Virus record (IMG/VR): IMGVR_UViG_3300028361_000012
Span: 124,001-188,000 of that record
Reading direction: 5' to 3' (one strand)
From: a virus
DNA length: 64,000 nt
Part shown: positions 55,617 to 63,430 of the stretch, piece by piece
Layout: each line of letters opens with the position of its first letter
Position numbering within the stretch: position 1 is the stretch's first letter
The notes under the pieces: generated by a model
Seen by the model: only the letters and a program-made list of their open reading frames with translations
Database searches by the model: none
What the model was told of the DNA's origin: nothing
Position numbers and translations under genes: made by a program

Positions 55617-56108
55617 ATGAAAACACTTTTACTATTGCTTGCGCTGATTATGTCAGCAAACACTGATGCTCAAAGCGCATCTAAAACAGATTCAACAATA
55701 ACTTGGACAGTATATCAATCAACTGGTACTGATACTTATACTTCAGAAGGAACGCTACCTTACTTAGTAGGGGCTTGCGACATTTCAGGGTACGATATTG
55801 AAACAAGGGTTTGTACAGATGATGAAACTGTAACCCTTTCTAATGGAAGGAAGATTGCTGGGTTAAGTTGTATTATATTTGATACTCCAGAATATATTGG
55901 AGGCGAAATGGTATTCAATGGCGACACAACAGTTGTAAAAAACATAGAAGTTGCTCCAGTTGCTGATTGCGCTGTTTTTACAGTAACAGGAGAAGATTTC
56001 ACAATGAGCTTTACTCTTAAAACTGGAATAATTTTAAAATATGAGAGTGATTATACCACTTTTAATACAGAAGGTAGAGGTATCTGGACAATTCACAAGA
56101 AAGTCTAA
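55617..56108 (+). CDS. Secreted or periplasmic hypothetical protein (163 aa)
   Basis: Clear N-terminal signal peptide (MKTLLLLLALIMSANTDAQS) with probable cleavage near residue 19 and no lipobox Cys. The mature part is a beta-rich domain with four cysteines (ACDISG, RVCTDD, LSCIIF, ADCAVF) that could form two disulphides. Resembles small GLPGLI-like Bacteroidetes exported proteins only in general style. Follows yqeY by 2 bases. Confidence 0.65.
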   Translation: MKTLLLLLALIMSANTDAQSASKTDSTITWTVYQSTGTDTYTSEGTLPYLVGACDISGYDIETRVCTDDETVTLSNGRKIAGLSCIIFDTPEYIGGEMVFNGDTTVVKNIEVAPVADCAVFTVTGEDFTMSFTLKTGIILKYESDYTTFNTEGRGIWTIHKKV

Positions 56109-56140
56109 CATATCTCTACCCACTGGATTCAAGGTATATA

Positions 56141-56168
56141 AAGGGCTCGTAAATCGGGCCCTTTTTTG
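56141..56168 (+). terminator. Intrinsic terminator after the exported-protein gene
   Basis: AAAGGGC.CG and CG.GCCCTTT arms, then T residues. Confidence 0.8.
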
Positions 56169-56199
56169 TTTTTAAAAATTAAATATTTATATTTCAGAA

Positions 56200-56829
56200 A
56201 TGGAAAACGTAATTAAAATAACAGGTACAATATTATTCGACCCAAAGGAGATGACATCCAAGCAATCAAGGCAAGGTGAGTGGAAGAAGACTGCCATGGT
56301 TATGCTTGAGCCAGACCTTGGTATGAATGAGAAAGGTATTTCAGATTATTACGCTTGGTTCATCAAGAAACGCTACAACCTTCCTCTTCAGAGCCCTTTA
56401 AGAGATGCTCATGTCACTTTTGTAAATGATAGAGCTTCTGATATGAATGGAGACTGGGAGAAAGTTAAGAAGAAGTGGGATGGAAAAAGAATTGATGTCG
56501 TTGTTCACGTTGACCCATTCTTGGGAATTAAGAATAGAAAACATGACTATCTTAACTGGTGGCTAACTGTTCCTTATGAATATAGGGATGAGTTGCAATC
56601 AATTAGAGAGGAGCTTGGATTGAATGCAAGGCCTTACTTTGGTCTTCACATGACAATAGGAACAGCTTTGAATTTCTACCCAAGATTTGAAGAGGATTAT
56701 GAATACCCAAAGCAGTATGGAACCAAGTGCATGGGAATGTATGAGGAGCAATCTAAGTATTTAATAGAATTAGCTCAAAATGATAAGTTAAATTTAGGTG
56801 AAATACCAATTCACGAAAGAGATAAATAA
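56200..56829 (+). CDS. 2H phosphoesterase-like protein (209 aa)
   Basis: Two His-x-Thr motifs placed as in the 2H family: RDAHVTFVND (about residues 68-77) and GLHMTIGTA (about 149-157). The family includes 2'-5' RNA ligases, RNA cyclic phosphodiesterases and viral 2'-5'-oligoadenylate phosphodiesterases. Either opening of 2',3'-cyclic phosphates during RNA repair, or degradation of cyclic oligonucleotide signals, would suit this phage. The fold assignment rests on the paired motifs. Confidence 0.75.
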   Translation: MENVIKITGTILFDPKEMTSKQSRQGEWKKTAMVMLEPDLGMNEKGISDYYAWFIKKRYNLPLQSPLRDAHVTFVNDRASDMNGDWEKVKKKWDGKRIDVVVHVDPFLGIKNRKHDYLNWWLTVPYEYRDELQSIREELGLNARPYFGLHMTIGTALNFYPRFEEDYEYPKQYGTKCMGMYEEQSKYLIELAQNDKLNLGEIPIHERDK

Positions 56830-56830
56830 T

Positions 56831-58012
56831 ATGAAAAAGATTAACATAAATGATATTCGAACTACTCCATCCAAAGATGGTTCATTTGGATTATGTGTAT
56901 ATGGAGAAGCAAGTCAAGAAATAGTTGAATGGGCTAATTCTTGGGGTTTTCGATTGGAGGACTCAAAACCTTACACAAACATTCTGGTGCCAAAGAACTT
57001 TGATATTTCAGAATGCTTTGAGAAATTTAGTCAATATAAATACGTTGATGGATTCAGTCCAAATCTAAATAAACATCTTCACGTTGGTCACATGTCCAAT
57101 TTTATTCTTGCTAAGACATTTCAAAATATGGAAGTTGGCGAGAAGTTTATTTCTATTCTTGGAGATACGCTTGAAGGTAAAGTTGAGAAGCATGAAGCGT
57201 ATAATATGTATGAAACGTACTGTGAGACATTTGGTCTTGATGTAAGCGATGTATTCTATGCATCTAACATGAAATATACTGGAGACCTATTGAAGGGCGG
57301 AGAAGGTAAATATGAAGGAACCAAGGTATTTGATACTGGAGAGGAAAAGATTGTAGGAGTTAAGAGCGATGGCTCAACAAGTTACTTCTATCAAGATATG
57401 GCATTGGCCAAAAAGCTTAATGCCCCTACTTTGTATTTAACTGGTCATGAGCAAAATAATCATTTTGGAACTCTTAAGAAGTTTCATCCAACCACAAATC
57501 ACATTGGTCTTGGTCTTGTTAAAGTTACTGGAGCAAAAATGTCCAGTCGAGATGGGAATGTTATTTATTTTTCAGACATCATAGAAGATTGTCTTGAGAA
57601 GTTTAATAATGATTGGGAGCTTGTGTACAATGTGCTTGCTGGGTTTATTATTAAAATTGACCCAACCAAGGATAAGAATATTAACATGAAGATGCTTGAT
57701 AATCCAAAGAATTCTCCAGGGCTTTATTTATCATACACACTTGCACGATTAACTTCTGCAGGAGTTCGAGGAATGAAGACAGACACATTTAACAGTACTG
57801 ACCTTCAGTTTAAGTATATGAAATCAATGATTAACCTTCAGCCTAATATTTTGTTCTTAGGTCTTGTTGACCATTGTAAATTTATTAATAGCTTGTATTC
57901 TAAACATACAATTAAAGGAAATCCAGAAAACGAAGTGATGTTCAGCACTTTGAAAGAGGATTTAGAGTTGGGGATGAAGAAACTTGGGTTGTTTTTGGTA
58001 GATAAGGTATAA
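56831..58012 (+). CDS. Arginyl-tRNA synthetase-like class I synthetase, short (393 aa)
   Basis: ATG 56831 (MKKININDIR). FSPNLNKHLHVGHMSNF carries the HIGH-type motif (HVGH 84-87) in the form typical of ArgRS, and GAKMSSRDGNVIYFSDII has the KMSKS-type motif (236-240) in the ArgRS style. YLTGHEQNNHFGTLKKF matches the segment before it. Bacterial ArgRS is usually 550-600 aa, so both the N-terminal Add1 domain and much of the anticodon domain are reduced. tRNA-Arg(ACG) in cluster 1 is a candidate substrate. Specificity is inferred. Confidence 0.82.
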   Translation: MKKININDIRTTPSKDGSFGLCVYGEASQEIVEWANSWGFRLEDSKPYTNILVPKNFDISECFEKFSQYKYVDGFSPNLNKHLHVGHMSNFILAKTFQNMEVGEKFISILGDTLEGKVEKHEAYNMYETYCETFGLDVSDVFYASNMKYTGDLLKGGEGKYEGTKVFDTGEEKIVGVKSDGSTSYFYQDMALAKKLNAPTLYLTGHEQNNHFGTLKKFHPTTNHIGLGLVKVTGAKMSSRDGNVIYFSDIIEDCLEKFNNDWELVYNVLAGFIIKIDPTKDKNINMKMLDNPKNSPGLYLSYTLARLTSAGVRGMKTDTFNSTDLQFKYMKSMINLQPNILFLGLVDHCKFINSLYSKHTIKGNPENEVMFSTLKEDLELGMKKLGLFLVDKV

Positions 58013-58016
58013 TATT

Positions 58017-58169
58017 ATGAAAAAAAGTCTTTCAGATTTATATGAAGAGTATAAAGTTAAATATAGTGGTAATCCAAAATATAAACTTAGTCATTTCATA
58101 AGAGTTTTGAGCTCTATTAATCATCATAGATTACACATAAGGCCAAAAATAAAATGGTGGTCAGAATGA
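58017..58169 (+). CDS. Small basic hypothetical protein (50 aa)
   Basis: MKKSLSDLYEEYKVKYSGNP, then an Arg/His-rich C-terminus (NHHRLHIRPKIKWW). Its last 9 bases overlap the end of the antisense GIY-YIG gene. Unknown. Confidence 0.5.
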   Translation: MKKSLSDLYEEYKVKYSGNPKYKLSHFIRVLSSINHHRLHIRPKIKWWSE

Positions 58170-59072
58170 TTTTCCAAACCAATCATACCAATTAATCCAC
58201 CCCTTTTTATTGTAATATCTCTGCGGTGTTCCTGGGATAAAACTTGGTATTAATTTGTTTTTGACTAATTCTCTCCAAAGCTTTTCTGTTTTTATATTTT
58301 TAAAATTGTTTTGAACATATTTTTTTGCATCATTATAATTTAGATATTCTACGTTATGAGTTCCTTTATTATCAGTTCCAAAAAAATCACCCCAAGATGT
58401 CCAACCTCTATTTTTGTAATATCTTTCTGGTCTGCTTGGTATTGATTCTGGTATTTTTCCACTCAAAACTAAGTCTCTCCATTCTAATTTAGATTTAACT
58501 TTAAAATTTTCATTAACATATTTTTTAGATTCATTTAATGTAATATATTTATAATCTGATGGTTTCTTGTTATTAGAGTCTAAAAAGTCATTCCAACTAA
58601 TCCACTCTTTATTGTAAACATCTTGTGGTGCATTTGGAATAAAGTCGGGTATTTTATTTTCTTTAGTTAATTTAAACCATTCTCTACTGCTATTTGCGTT
58701 TATATTTTTTTTAATCCAATTTTTAGTATCACTATATGAGTAGGTGTACTTGCTTGGACATCCACCATTTCCTCCTTTTGCAAAGTTTGTTAAATCATAA
58801 TCTTGAAATGAATTTATGAAAAATATTTCAGCATTTTTCCAAAACATTTTGTTTACTATTTTTAAAATATTAATCTTAATTTCATATCCTTGTGAAATCT
58901 TTTTATTAATCCACCTGTGTTTGTGGGTTGAATTAAGTCTCTTTGATTCTTGTATATGTTTTTTTATTCTTATATTTGGAGTATCTGATTTCCCTATGTA
59001 TCTAACATTATTTGGCTCATCAGAGCTTGATAGGTTATATATATAAGTAATATTGGTTTGTAAGGTTTTCAT
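58161..59072 (-). CDS. GIY-YIG homing endonuclease with integrase-type repeats (303 aa)
   Basis: The GIY-YIG domain has TYIYNLSSSDE, VRYIGKSDTPNIRIKKH and an acidic end (WKNAEIFFINSF). Four C-terminal repeats follow of the form (I/F)P..P...Y....W..W.D(F/W)(F/L)G, for example SIPSRPERYYKNRGWTSWGD, matching the phage-integrase repeat unit that binds DNA. The same architecture is found at 62292. Antisense to its neighbours, end overlapping the gene before it. Confidence 0.88.
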   Translation of the reverse strand: MKTLQTNITYIYNLSSSDEPNNVRYIGKSDTPNIRIKKHIQESKRLNSTHKHRWINKKISQGYEIKINILKIVNKMFWKNAEIFFINSFQDYDLTNFAKGGNGGCPSKYTYSYSDTKNWIKKNINANSSREWFKLTKENKIPDFIPNAPQDVYNKEWISWNDFLDSNNKKPSDYKYITLNESKKYVNENFKVKSKLEWRDLVLSGKIPESIPSRPERYYKNRGWTSWGDFFGTDNKGTHNVEYLNYNDAKKYVQNNFKNIKTEKLWRELVKNKLIPSFIPGTPQRYYNKKGWINWYDWFGKSF

Positions 59073-59112
59073 TTATATGGTTTTCGTGAGTATATTAATA
59101 AATATAAAATTT

Positions 59113-59144
59113 TTTGCAAAATCAATAATTAATTATTAAATTTG
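59113..59144 (+). promoter_or_regulatory. Bacteroidetes-type promoter TTTG-N20-TAAATTTG
   Basis: TTTG 59113-59116 and TAAATTTG 59137-59144, 22 bases before the ATG at 59166. Confidence 0.6.
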
Positions 59145-59165
59145 CTATGAATTAAAAAAAAACAA

Positions 59166-60005
59166 ATGTTTGATATTAAAAAAGGAACTGATTATTATTT
59201 AAACAAAACGAAAGGAAAGAAGCTTTTAGATATAAAGTTCCTTGGAATTGGAGGAGCTTTTGATGTAGAAGAAGGTGAGTCAAGCGCTATTTTTGAAACA
59301 CAATTAGGTAAAATATTTTTAATTGATTGTGGATATACTTCCTATGTGTATTTGAAAAAAAAGAAAATGACCAAAGAGATAGATAGAGTGTTTATTACTC
59401 ATACACATTCTGACCATATTTCAGGGTTGTCAACATTAATTTATGATAGGTATTATGTTCATAATCTTGTTACAGCAATCGAGTGTTCTCCAGCTGTTGC
59501 TGTTTATTTAAAGCAATATCTTAAGATAACTGGACACCCAGAAGAGCAGTATACAATTAATGTAGACAATGTTTATATTGAAGATGAAGCTATTAGCATC
59601 ACAAAGATAGATACTTCAAATAACCACTGGCCAGTTGATAATTTTCCTAACTCAGGGCTGCTTTTTCATTTTTCTACTGGAGATGATTATGCTGTTTTAA
59701 TTTATAGTGGAGATATAAACATTCCGATTATAAATCTAATGAGCCCAGAGGATTATTCTTTTGTTTATGATAAACCAGAAAATGTGTTTATATTTCACGA
59801 TATGACATCTTTGGTTCATGAGCAAAATCCACATACACATTTCGACTTGCTGGTTCCAGTGTTAGATAAGTTTAGTAATTTGTATACTTATCATCATGGT
59901 CAAGATACAATTGAGAGAATCAATCAAATGAATCCAACTATGGCATCTACTTCTTTGATAATTCAAGGGACAAGTTTTGTAATAGAAGAAAAAATGGGAG
60001 TATGA
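59166..60005 (+). CDS. MBL-fold metallohydrolase, possibly RNase Z-like (279 aa)
   Basis: The metal site is ITHTHSDHISGL (HxHxDH), with the bridging Asp in IYSGDINIP. Later histidines lie in FHDMTSLVHE and PHTHFDLL. The opening (LDIKFLGIGGAFDVEEGESS) and the insertion-free layout resemble the RNase Z/phosphodiesterase branch of the superfamily. tRNA 3'-end maturation would complement the phage RNase P RNA and its CCA-less tRNAs, but cyclic-nucleotide or other phosphodiester cleavage is equally possible from sequence alone. Confidence 0.7.
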   Translation: MFDIKKGTDYYLNKTKGKKLLDIKFLGIGGAFDVEEGESSAIFETQLGKIFLIDCGYTSYVYLKKKKMTKEIDRVFITHTHSDHISGLSTLIYDRYYVHNLVTAIECSPAVAVYLKQYLKITGHPEEQYTINVDNVYIEDEAISITKIDTSNNHWPVDNFPNSGLLFHFSTGDDYAVLIYSGDINIPIINLMSPEDYSFVYDKPENVFIFHDMTSLVHEQNPHTHFDLLVPVLDKFSNLYTYHHGQDTIERINQMNPTMASTSLIIQGTSFVIEEKMGV

Positions 60006-60277
60006 TAAATATGAAAATGAATCCAGTCAACAAAGAGGTTGAAAAATGGAAAGAAAAAATTGAAAAAGAAAGTGAGCCATTTAATTTCATTCAGTTAGAT
60101 TTTCTTGTTGACATGAGAGTTGCTCAAATGATGTTTAAGAATGACTATAGAAATGACATAGGCAAGATTAAGACTTTGAAAATTCCATTTGACCAATGGC
60201 TCGAATTAAAGAAATATGAAGCAGCAAAGTTTCATGTAAAACATAATAATTACAATTTAGAAAAAAATGAAATTTAA
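60002..60277 (+). CDS. Small hypothetical protein (91 aa)
   Basis: Coupled to the MBL gene by ATGA overlap. Charged N-terminus (NKEVEKWKEKIEKESEPF), basic C-terminus. Unknown. Confidence 0.5.
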   Translation: MINMKMNPVNKEVEKWKEKIEKESEPFNFIQLDFLVDMRVAQMMFKNDYRNDIGKIKTLKIPFDQWLELKKYEAAKFHVKHNNYNLEKNEI

Positions 60278-60989
60278 AAAAGGAGACTGGGTTTGTGATA
60301 TTGGTGACCAATCTATGGGTGTTAAAGTTGTCAGCATAAAACAAGATGGAATGTTGATAGTGGAGCTAGAAGGGAATGAGTTTAAATTAGACCCAGAATT
60401 AGTAGAAATTTATAAAAAAAAGAAGATGAATGAACAAAAAAGAATTTCAGACTGGCTTACATTGGCTGGGGTAGAATCTCCTGAAAAACCACAATTTCCA
60501 GATAGTGATAAGTTACAGCTTGCACTTGGTTTAGTTTTAGAAGAGTTGACTGAAGCGGCAGAGGCTGCTTCATATATAGACTTCAAAGAGTTTTTAACGA
60601 CATCAGTAAAAACATTTCAGGAAGCGCTTTTAAATCTTAAAAATAGTGATAACAAAAAAGAAGAAGGCGACTTAGATGAGTTTAGAGATGCGTGTGCTGA
60701 TATGAGAGTCGTTATGGGAAACTTAATTCACTTTGCTGGAATTAAAGAAAAGTTTAACGAAGACTTTGAAGAAGTAATGAACTCAAATTTCTCAAAGTTT
60801 TGTAAAACAGAGCAAGAAGCTAAAGATTCTGTTGAGGCATATATTCTTGGAACACATCCCAATAAGATGGGTAGCGTAATAGATTGCTATTATGAGAAAG
60901 TAGGAGAATATTGGATTATTAAAAGAGATAAAGATAATAAAGTTATGAAGTCAATTGGATATACTGAACCTAATTTTACTAAAATTTAA
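60267..60989 (+). CDS. MazG-like/PRA-PH nucleotide pyrophosphohydrolase with N-terminal small barrel (240 aa)
   Basis: Residues 1-50 (KKGDWVCDIGDQSMGVKVVS) look like a KOW/SH3-type barrel. From about residue 54 the all-alpha pyrophosphatase follows, with VLEELTEAAEAASY and DEFRDACADMRVVMGNL supplying the ExxE...D acids, and NEDFEEVMNSNFSKF closing the fold, as in phage phosphoribosyl-ATP pyrophosphohydrolase-like proteins. An internal ATG at 60426 could give the catalytic domain alone. Likely role: removal of abnormal or signalling nucleotides. Confidence 0.75.
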   Translation: MKFKKGDWVCDIGDQSMGVKVVSIKQDGMLIVELEGNEFKLDPELVEIYKKKKMNEQKRISDWLTLAGVESPEKPQFPDSDKLQLALGLVLEELTEAAEAASYIDFKEFLTTSVKTFQEALLNLKNSDNKKEEGDLDEFRDACADMRVVMGNLIHFAGIKEKFNEDFEEVMNSNFSKFCKTEQEAKDSVEAYILGTHPNKMGSVIDCYYEKVGEYWIIKRDKDNKVMKSIGYTEPNFTKI

Positions 60990-61004
60990 TTTTTAATAAA
61001 TAAA

Positions 61005-61036
61005 TTTGTAAGTGTCATTGAATAATGATACATTTG
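61005..61036 (+). promoter_or_regulatory. Bacteroidetes-type promoter TTTG-N20-TACATTTG
   Basis: TTTG 61005-61008 and TACATTTG 61029-61036, upstream of clpP (ATG 61064). Confidence 0.6.
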
Positions 61037-61063
61037 CATAGAGATAATTAATAAATAGACAAA

Positions 61064-61813
61064 ATGAACGAAAAAGATTTAAAAGACTTTAAGTTATTTG
61101 CAAGAGACCATGGTGTATCAAGCACTACTTTTGACAAGTACACAACAATCATTAACAAGAACCCTTTGGAAATTACTTCTAAAGCTACAAACCTCCCAGG
61201 TGGGATTATTATGCCTACCAGCATGACTCCTAACATTATTGAGGAACGTCAAATGAACGCTGTAGCAATGGATGTATTCTCAAGGTTAATGATGGACAGA
61301 ATCATCTTCTTAGGAACAGGAATTGATGACATGGTAGCTAACATTATCAATGCTCAACTATTGTTCTTAGAATCAGTTGATGCAAGAAAAGATATTACAA
61401 TTTATGTAAACTCTCCAGGAGGAAGCGTGTATGCTGGTCTTGGGATTTATGATGTAATGAATTTTGTTGAACCAGACATCGTAACAGTTAATACTGGAAT
61501 CGCAGCTTCAATGGCTTACGTTCTTGCGTGTGCTGGAGAACCTGGAAAGAGATATTCACTTCCTCACGCAAGATTCATGCAGCACCAACCGCTTGGTGGA
61601 GCATCAGGACAAGCTTCTGACATTGAAATCACTGCAAGAGAAATTCAAAAGCTTAAAGTTGAGCTTTATGAAATCATTGCTCACCACACAGGTCAAAAGT
61701 ATGACAAAGTTTATGCTGATTGTGACCGTGACCATTGGATGACTGCCAAAGAAGCTAAAACTTATGGTTGTTGTGATGGAATTCTTTATGGAAAGAATAA
61801 GAACAAGAAATAA
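61064..61813 (+). CDS. clpP: ClpP-family serine protease (249 aa)
   Basis: Catalytic Ser is in TGIAASMAYVLA (S149), His in HARFMQHQPLGG (H174), and the Asp lies in the DCDRDHWMTAKEA segment. RIIFLGTGIDDMVANIINAQ and ITIYVNSPGGSVYAGLGIYD are typical ClpP strands. An N-terminal extension of about 65 residues precedes the core. It could pair with a host Clp ATPase or serve in virion or defence-protein turnover. No phage ClpX is in the window. Confidence 0.93.
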   Translation: MNEKDLKDFKLFARDHGVSSTTFDKYTTIINKNPLEITSKATNLPGGIIMPTSMTPNIIEERQMNAVAMDVFSRLMMDRIIFLGTGIDDMVANIINAQLLFLESVDARKDITIYVNSPGGSVYAGLGIYDVMNFVEPDIVTVNTGIAASMAYVLACAGEPGKRYSLPHARFMQHQPLGGASGQASDIEITAREIQKLKVELYEIIAHHTGQKYDKVYADCDRDHWMTAKEAKTYGCCDGILYGKNKNKK

Positions 61814-61814
61814 G

Positions 61815-62285
61815 ATGGAGGGCACAATAGCAATATATCCAGGAAGCTTTAATCCATTTACGGTGGGGCATCAAAATATCTTAGAAAAAGCTGAGAGAAT
61901 TTTTGGAGAAGGCAATGTAATTATTGCTATTGGAGTCAATCCAGATAAAACACCTAATTATTTAGATGTTAATAAATATAGCAGAGTTGAAACTGTAAGG
62001 AATCAATTGCCATCTGCAACGGTGGAGGGTTATGAAGGTTTCTTGACAGAATATGTCAGGGAAAAAATGGAAGAAACTGGCAAAAGAGTTGTTGTTATTC
62101 GTGGCCTTAGAAATGGGCATGATTTCGATTATGAATATAATAGCAGTCATTTCTGTTGGGACCAGTTTCCTGAAATGAATATAATAATGATTCCATGTGA
62201 CCCAATGTATATTCACATTTCATCAAGTGCCTATAGACAATTGGAGAAAATAAAACCAGGAGCTGGGCATTATCTTTTAGCATAA
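61815..62285 (+). CDS. coaD: Phosphopantetheine adenylyltransferase (CoaD)
   Basis: Penultimate step of CoA synthesis. ATG 61815 gives MEGTIAIYPGSFNPFTVGHQ (the T/HxGH nucleotide-binding motif). VVVIRGLRNGHDFDYEYN and HISSSAYRQLE (ISSS motif) are diagnostic for CoaD within nucleotidylyltransferases. 156 aa, normal length. CoaD-like enzymes that act on nicotinamide mononucleotide exist, so an NAD link is possible but less likely. Follows clpP by one base. Confidence 0.9.
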   Translation: MEGTIAIYPGSFNPFTVGHQNILEKAERIFGEGNVIIAIGVNPDKTPNYLDVNKYSRVETVRNQLPSATVEGYEGFLTEYVREKMEETGKRVVVIRGLRNGHDFDYEYNSSHFCWDQFPEMNIIMIPCDPMYIHISSSAYRQLEKIKPGAGHYLLA

Positions 62286-62291
62286 AATTAA

Positions 62292-63380
62292 TCATTTTCC
62301 AAGCCAATCCTTCCAACTAATCCATTTATCAAAATAAACTGACTGTGGATGTTTTGGGATGTCTATTAATTTATTATCATCAAAATACTTAAACCATTCT
62401 TCTCTATTTTTTAAATTAATTTTTTGTGATATATTTTTTGCTTTTTCATAATCCATATATCTACTTTTTGAGCCAAGCCAAACCTTCCAACCTTCCCAAT
62501 TTTCTTTATATGTTCTTTGCGGATTAAAAGGTATTTTTTCTAATTTATTGTTTTTAAAATATTCCACCCATTCTTTGTATGTATTTAATCTTAAAGAATG
62601 AGCAATTTTTTTAGCTTCTTCATAAGTTATTTTATTTCTATTTGAAAACTTATCACTTGAGAGCCAGTTTTTATAGCCACTCCATTCTTTTTTATATATT
62701 TTCTGAGGATTAGAAGGTATGTTTTTTGGTTTTTTACCAGATGCACAAAAAACAATCCATTCTTTTTGATTGTTGATATTAAATTTAGATACTATTTTTT
62801 TAGAAGATTTGAAATCTAAAAAATTTTCAGAAATAGCTTTATTTGATTTGTTTCCAGTTCCAAGAAAATCTCCATACCCCTTCCATTCTTGTTTATATAC
62901 TTTTTCTGGACATTTTGGTAAAAAATAAGGGAATTCATTTTCTTTACAAAAATAATCCCATTTATATTTTTTATCAACATCTTTTTTGTTGTCTAAAATC
63001 CACTTTTTAGCATCATCATATGATATATAGTCAATAACAGGTCTGCCACCACTTCCTCCAATAATATAATTTGTCAGATTAGAAATACCAATTTTGTTTA
63101 TCCAATAGACTTCTCTTTCTTCCCAATTTTTATAATTAACAATCTCAATAACATTAATTTCTATTTCTCCACTATTTTTTAAGACAGAATTAATCCACTT
63201 ATGTTTGTGAGATTTATTTAATTTAACAGATTCAATTAGGTGTTCACGAAGTCTTCTTTTTATATTATTAGTTTTTCCTATATACCTTATTTTATCTACA
63301 CCTTTTTCTTTGAGTGTATAAATATAAATATTATGAAGGTTTTTCTTACGTTTACTCATTTTGATTATTTTTATATTCAT
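62292..63380 (-). CDS. GIY-YIG homing endonuclease with integrase-type repeats (362 aa)
   Basis: N-terminal GIY-YIG: IYIYTLKEKG, IRYIGKTNNIKRRLREH and WEEREVYWINKIG. Six C-terminal repeats follow of about 45 residues, each with an (I/F)P..P...Y...W.G(Y/W)..WLG core (for example EKIPFNPQRTYKENWEGWKV). It is a longer paralogue of the protein at 58161. Antisense, ending 6 bases from the coaD stop. Confidence 0.88.
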   Translation of the reverse strand: MNIKIIKMSKRKKNLHNIYIYTLKEKGVDKIRYIGKTNNIKRRLREHLIESVKLNKSHKHKWINSVLKNSGEIEINVIEIVNYKNWEEREVYWINKIGISNLTNYIIGGSGGRPVIDYISYDDAKKWILDNKKDVDKKYKWDYFCKENEFPYFLPKCPEKVYKQEWKGYGDFLGTGNKSNKAISENFLDFKSSKKIVSKFNINNQKEWIVFCASGKKPKNIPSNPQKIYKKEWSGYKNWLSSDKFSNRNKITYEEAKKIAHSLRLNTYKEWVEYFKNNKLEKIPFNPQRTYKENWEGWKVWLGSKSRYMDYEKAKNISQKINLKNREEWFKYFDDNKLIDIPKHPQSVYFDKWISWKDWLGK

Positions 63381-63418
63381 AAATAGTATAAAAATTTTTA
63401 ATTATCAAATAAAAATCG

Positions 63419-63426
63419 TAAATTTG
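63419..63426 (+). promoter_or_regulatory. Bacteroidetes-type -7 box TAAATTTG
   Basis: TAAATTTG ends 4 bases before the ATG at 63431, implying a leaderless or near-leaderless mRNA if used. Confidence 0.4.
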
Positions 63427-63430
63427 TTTA

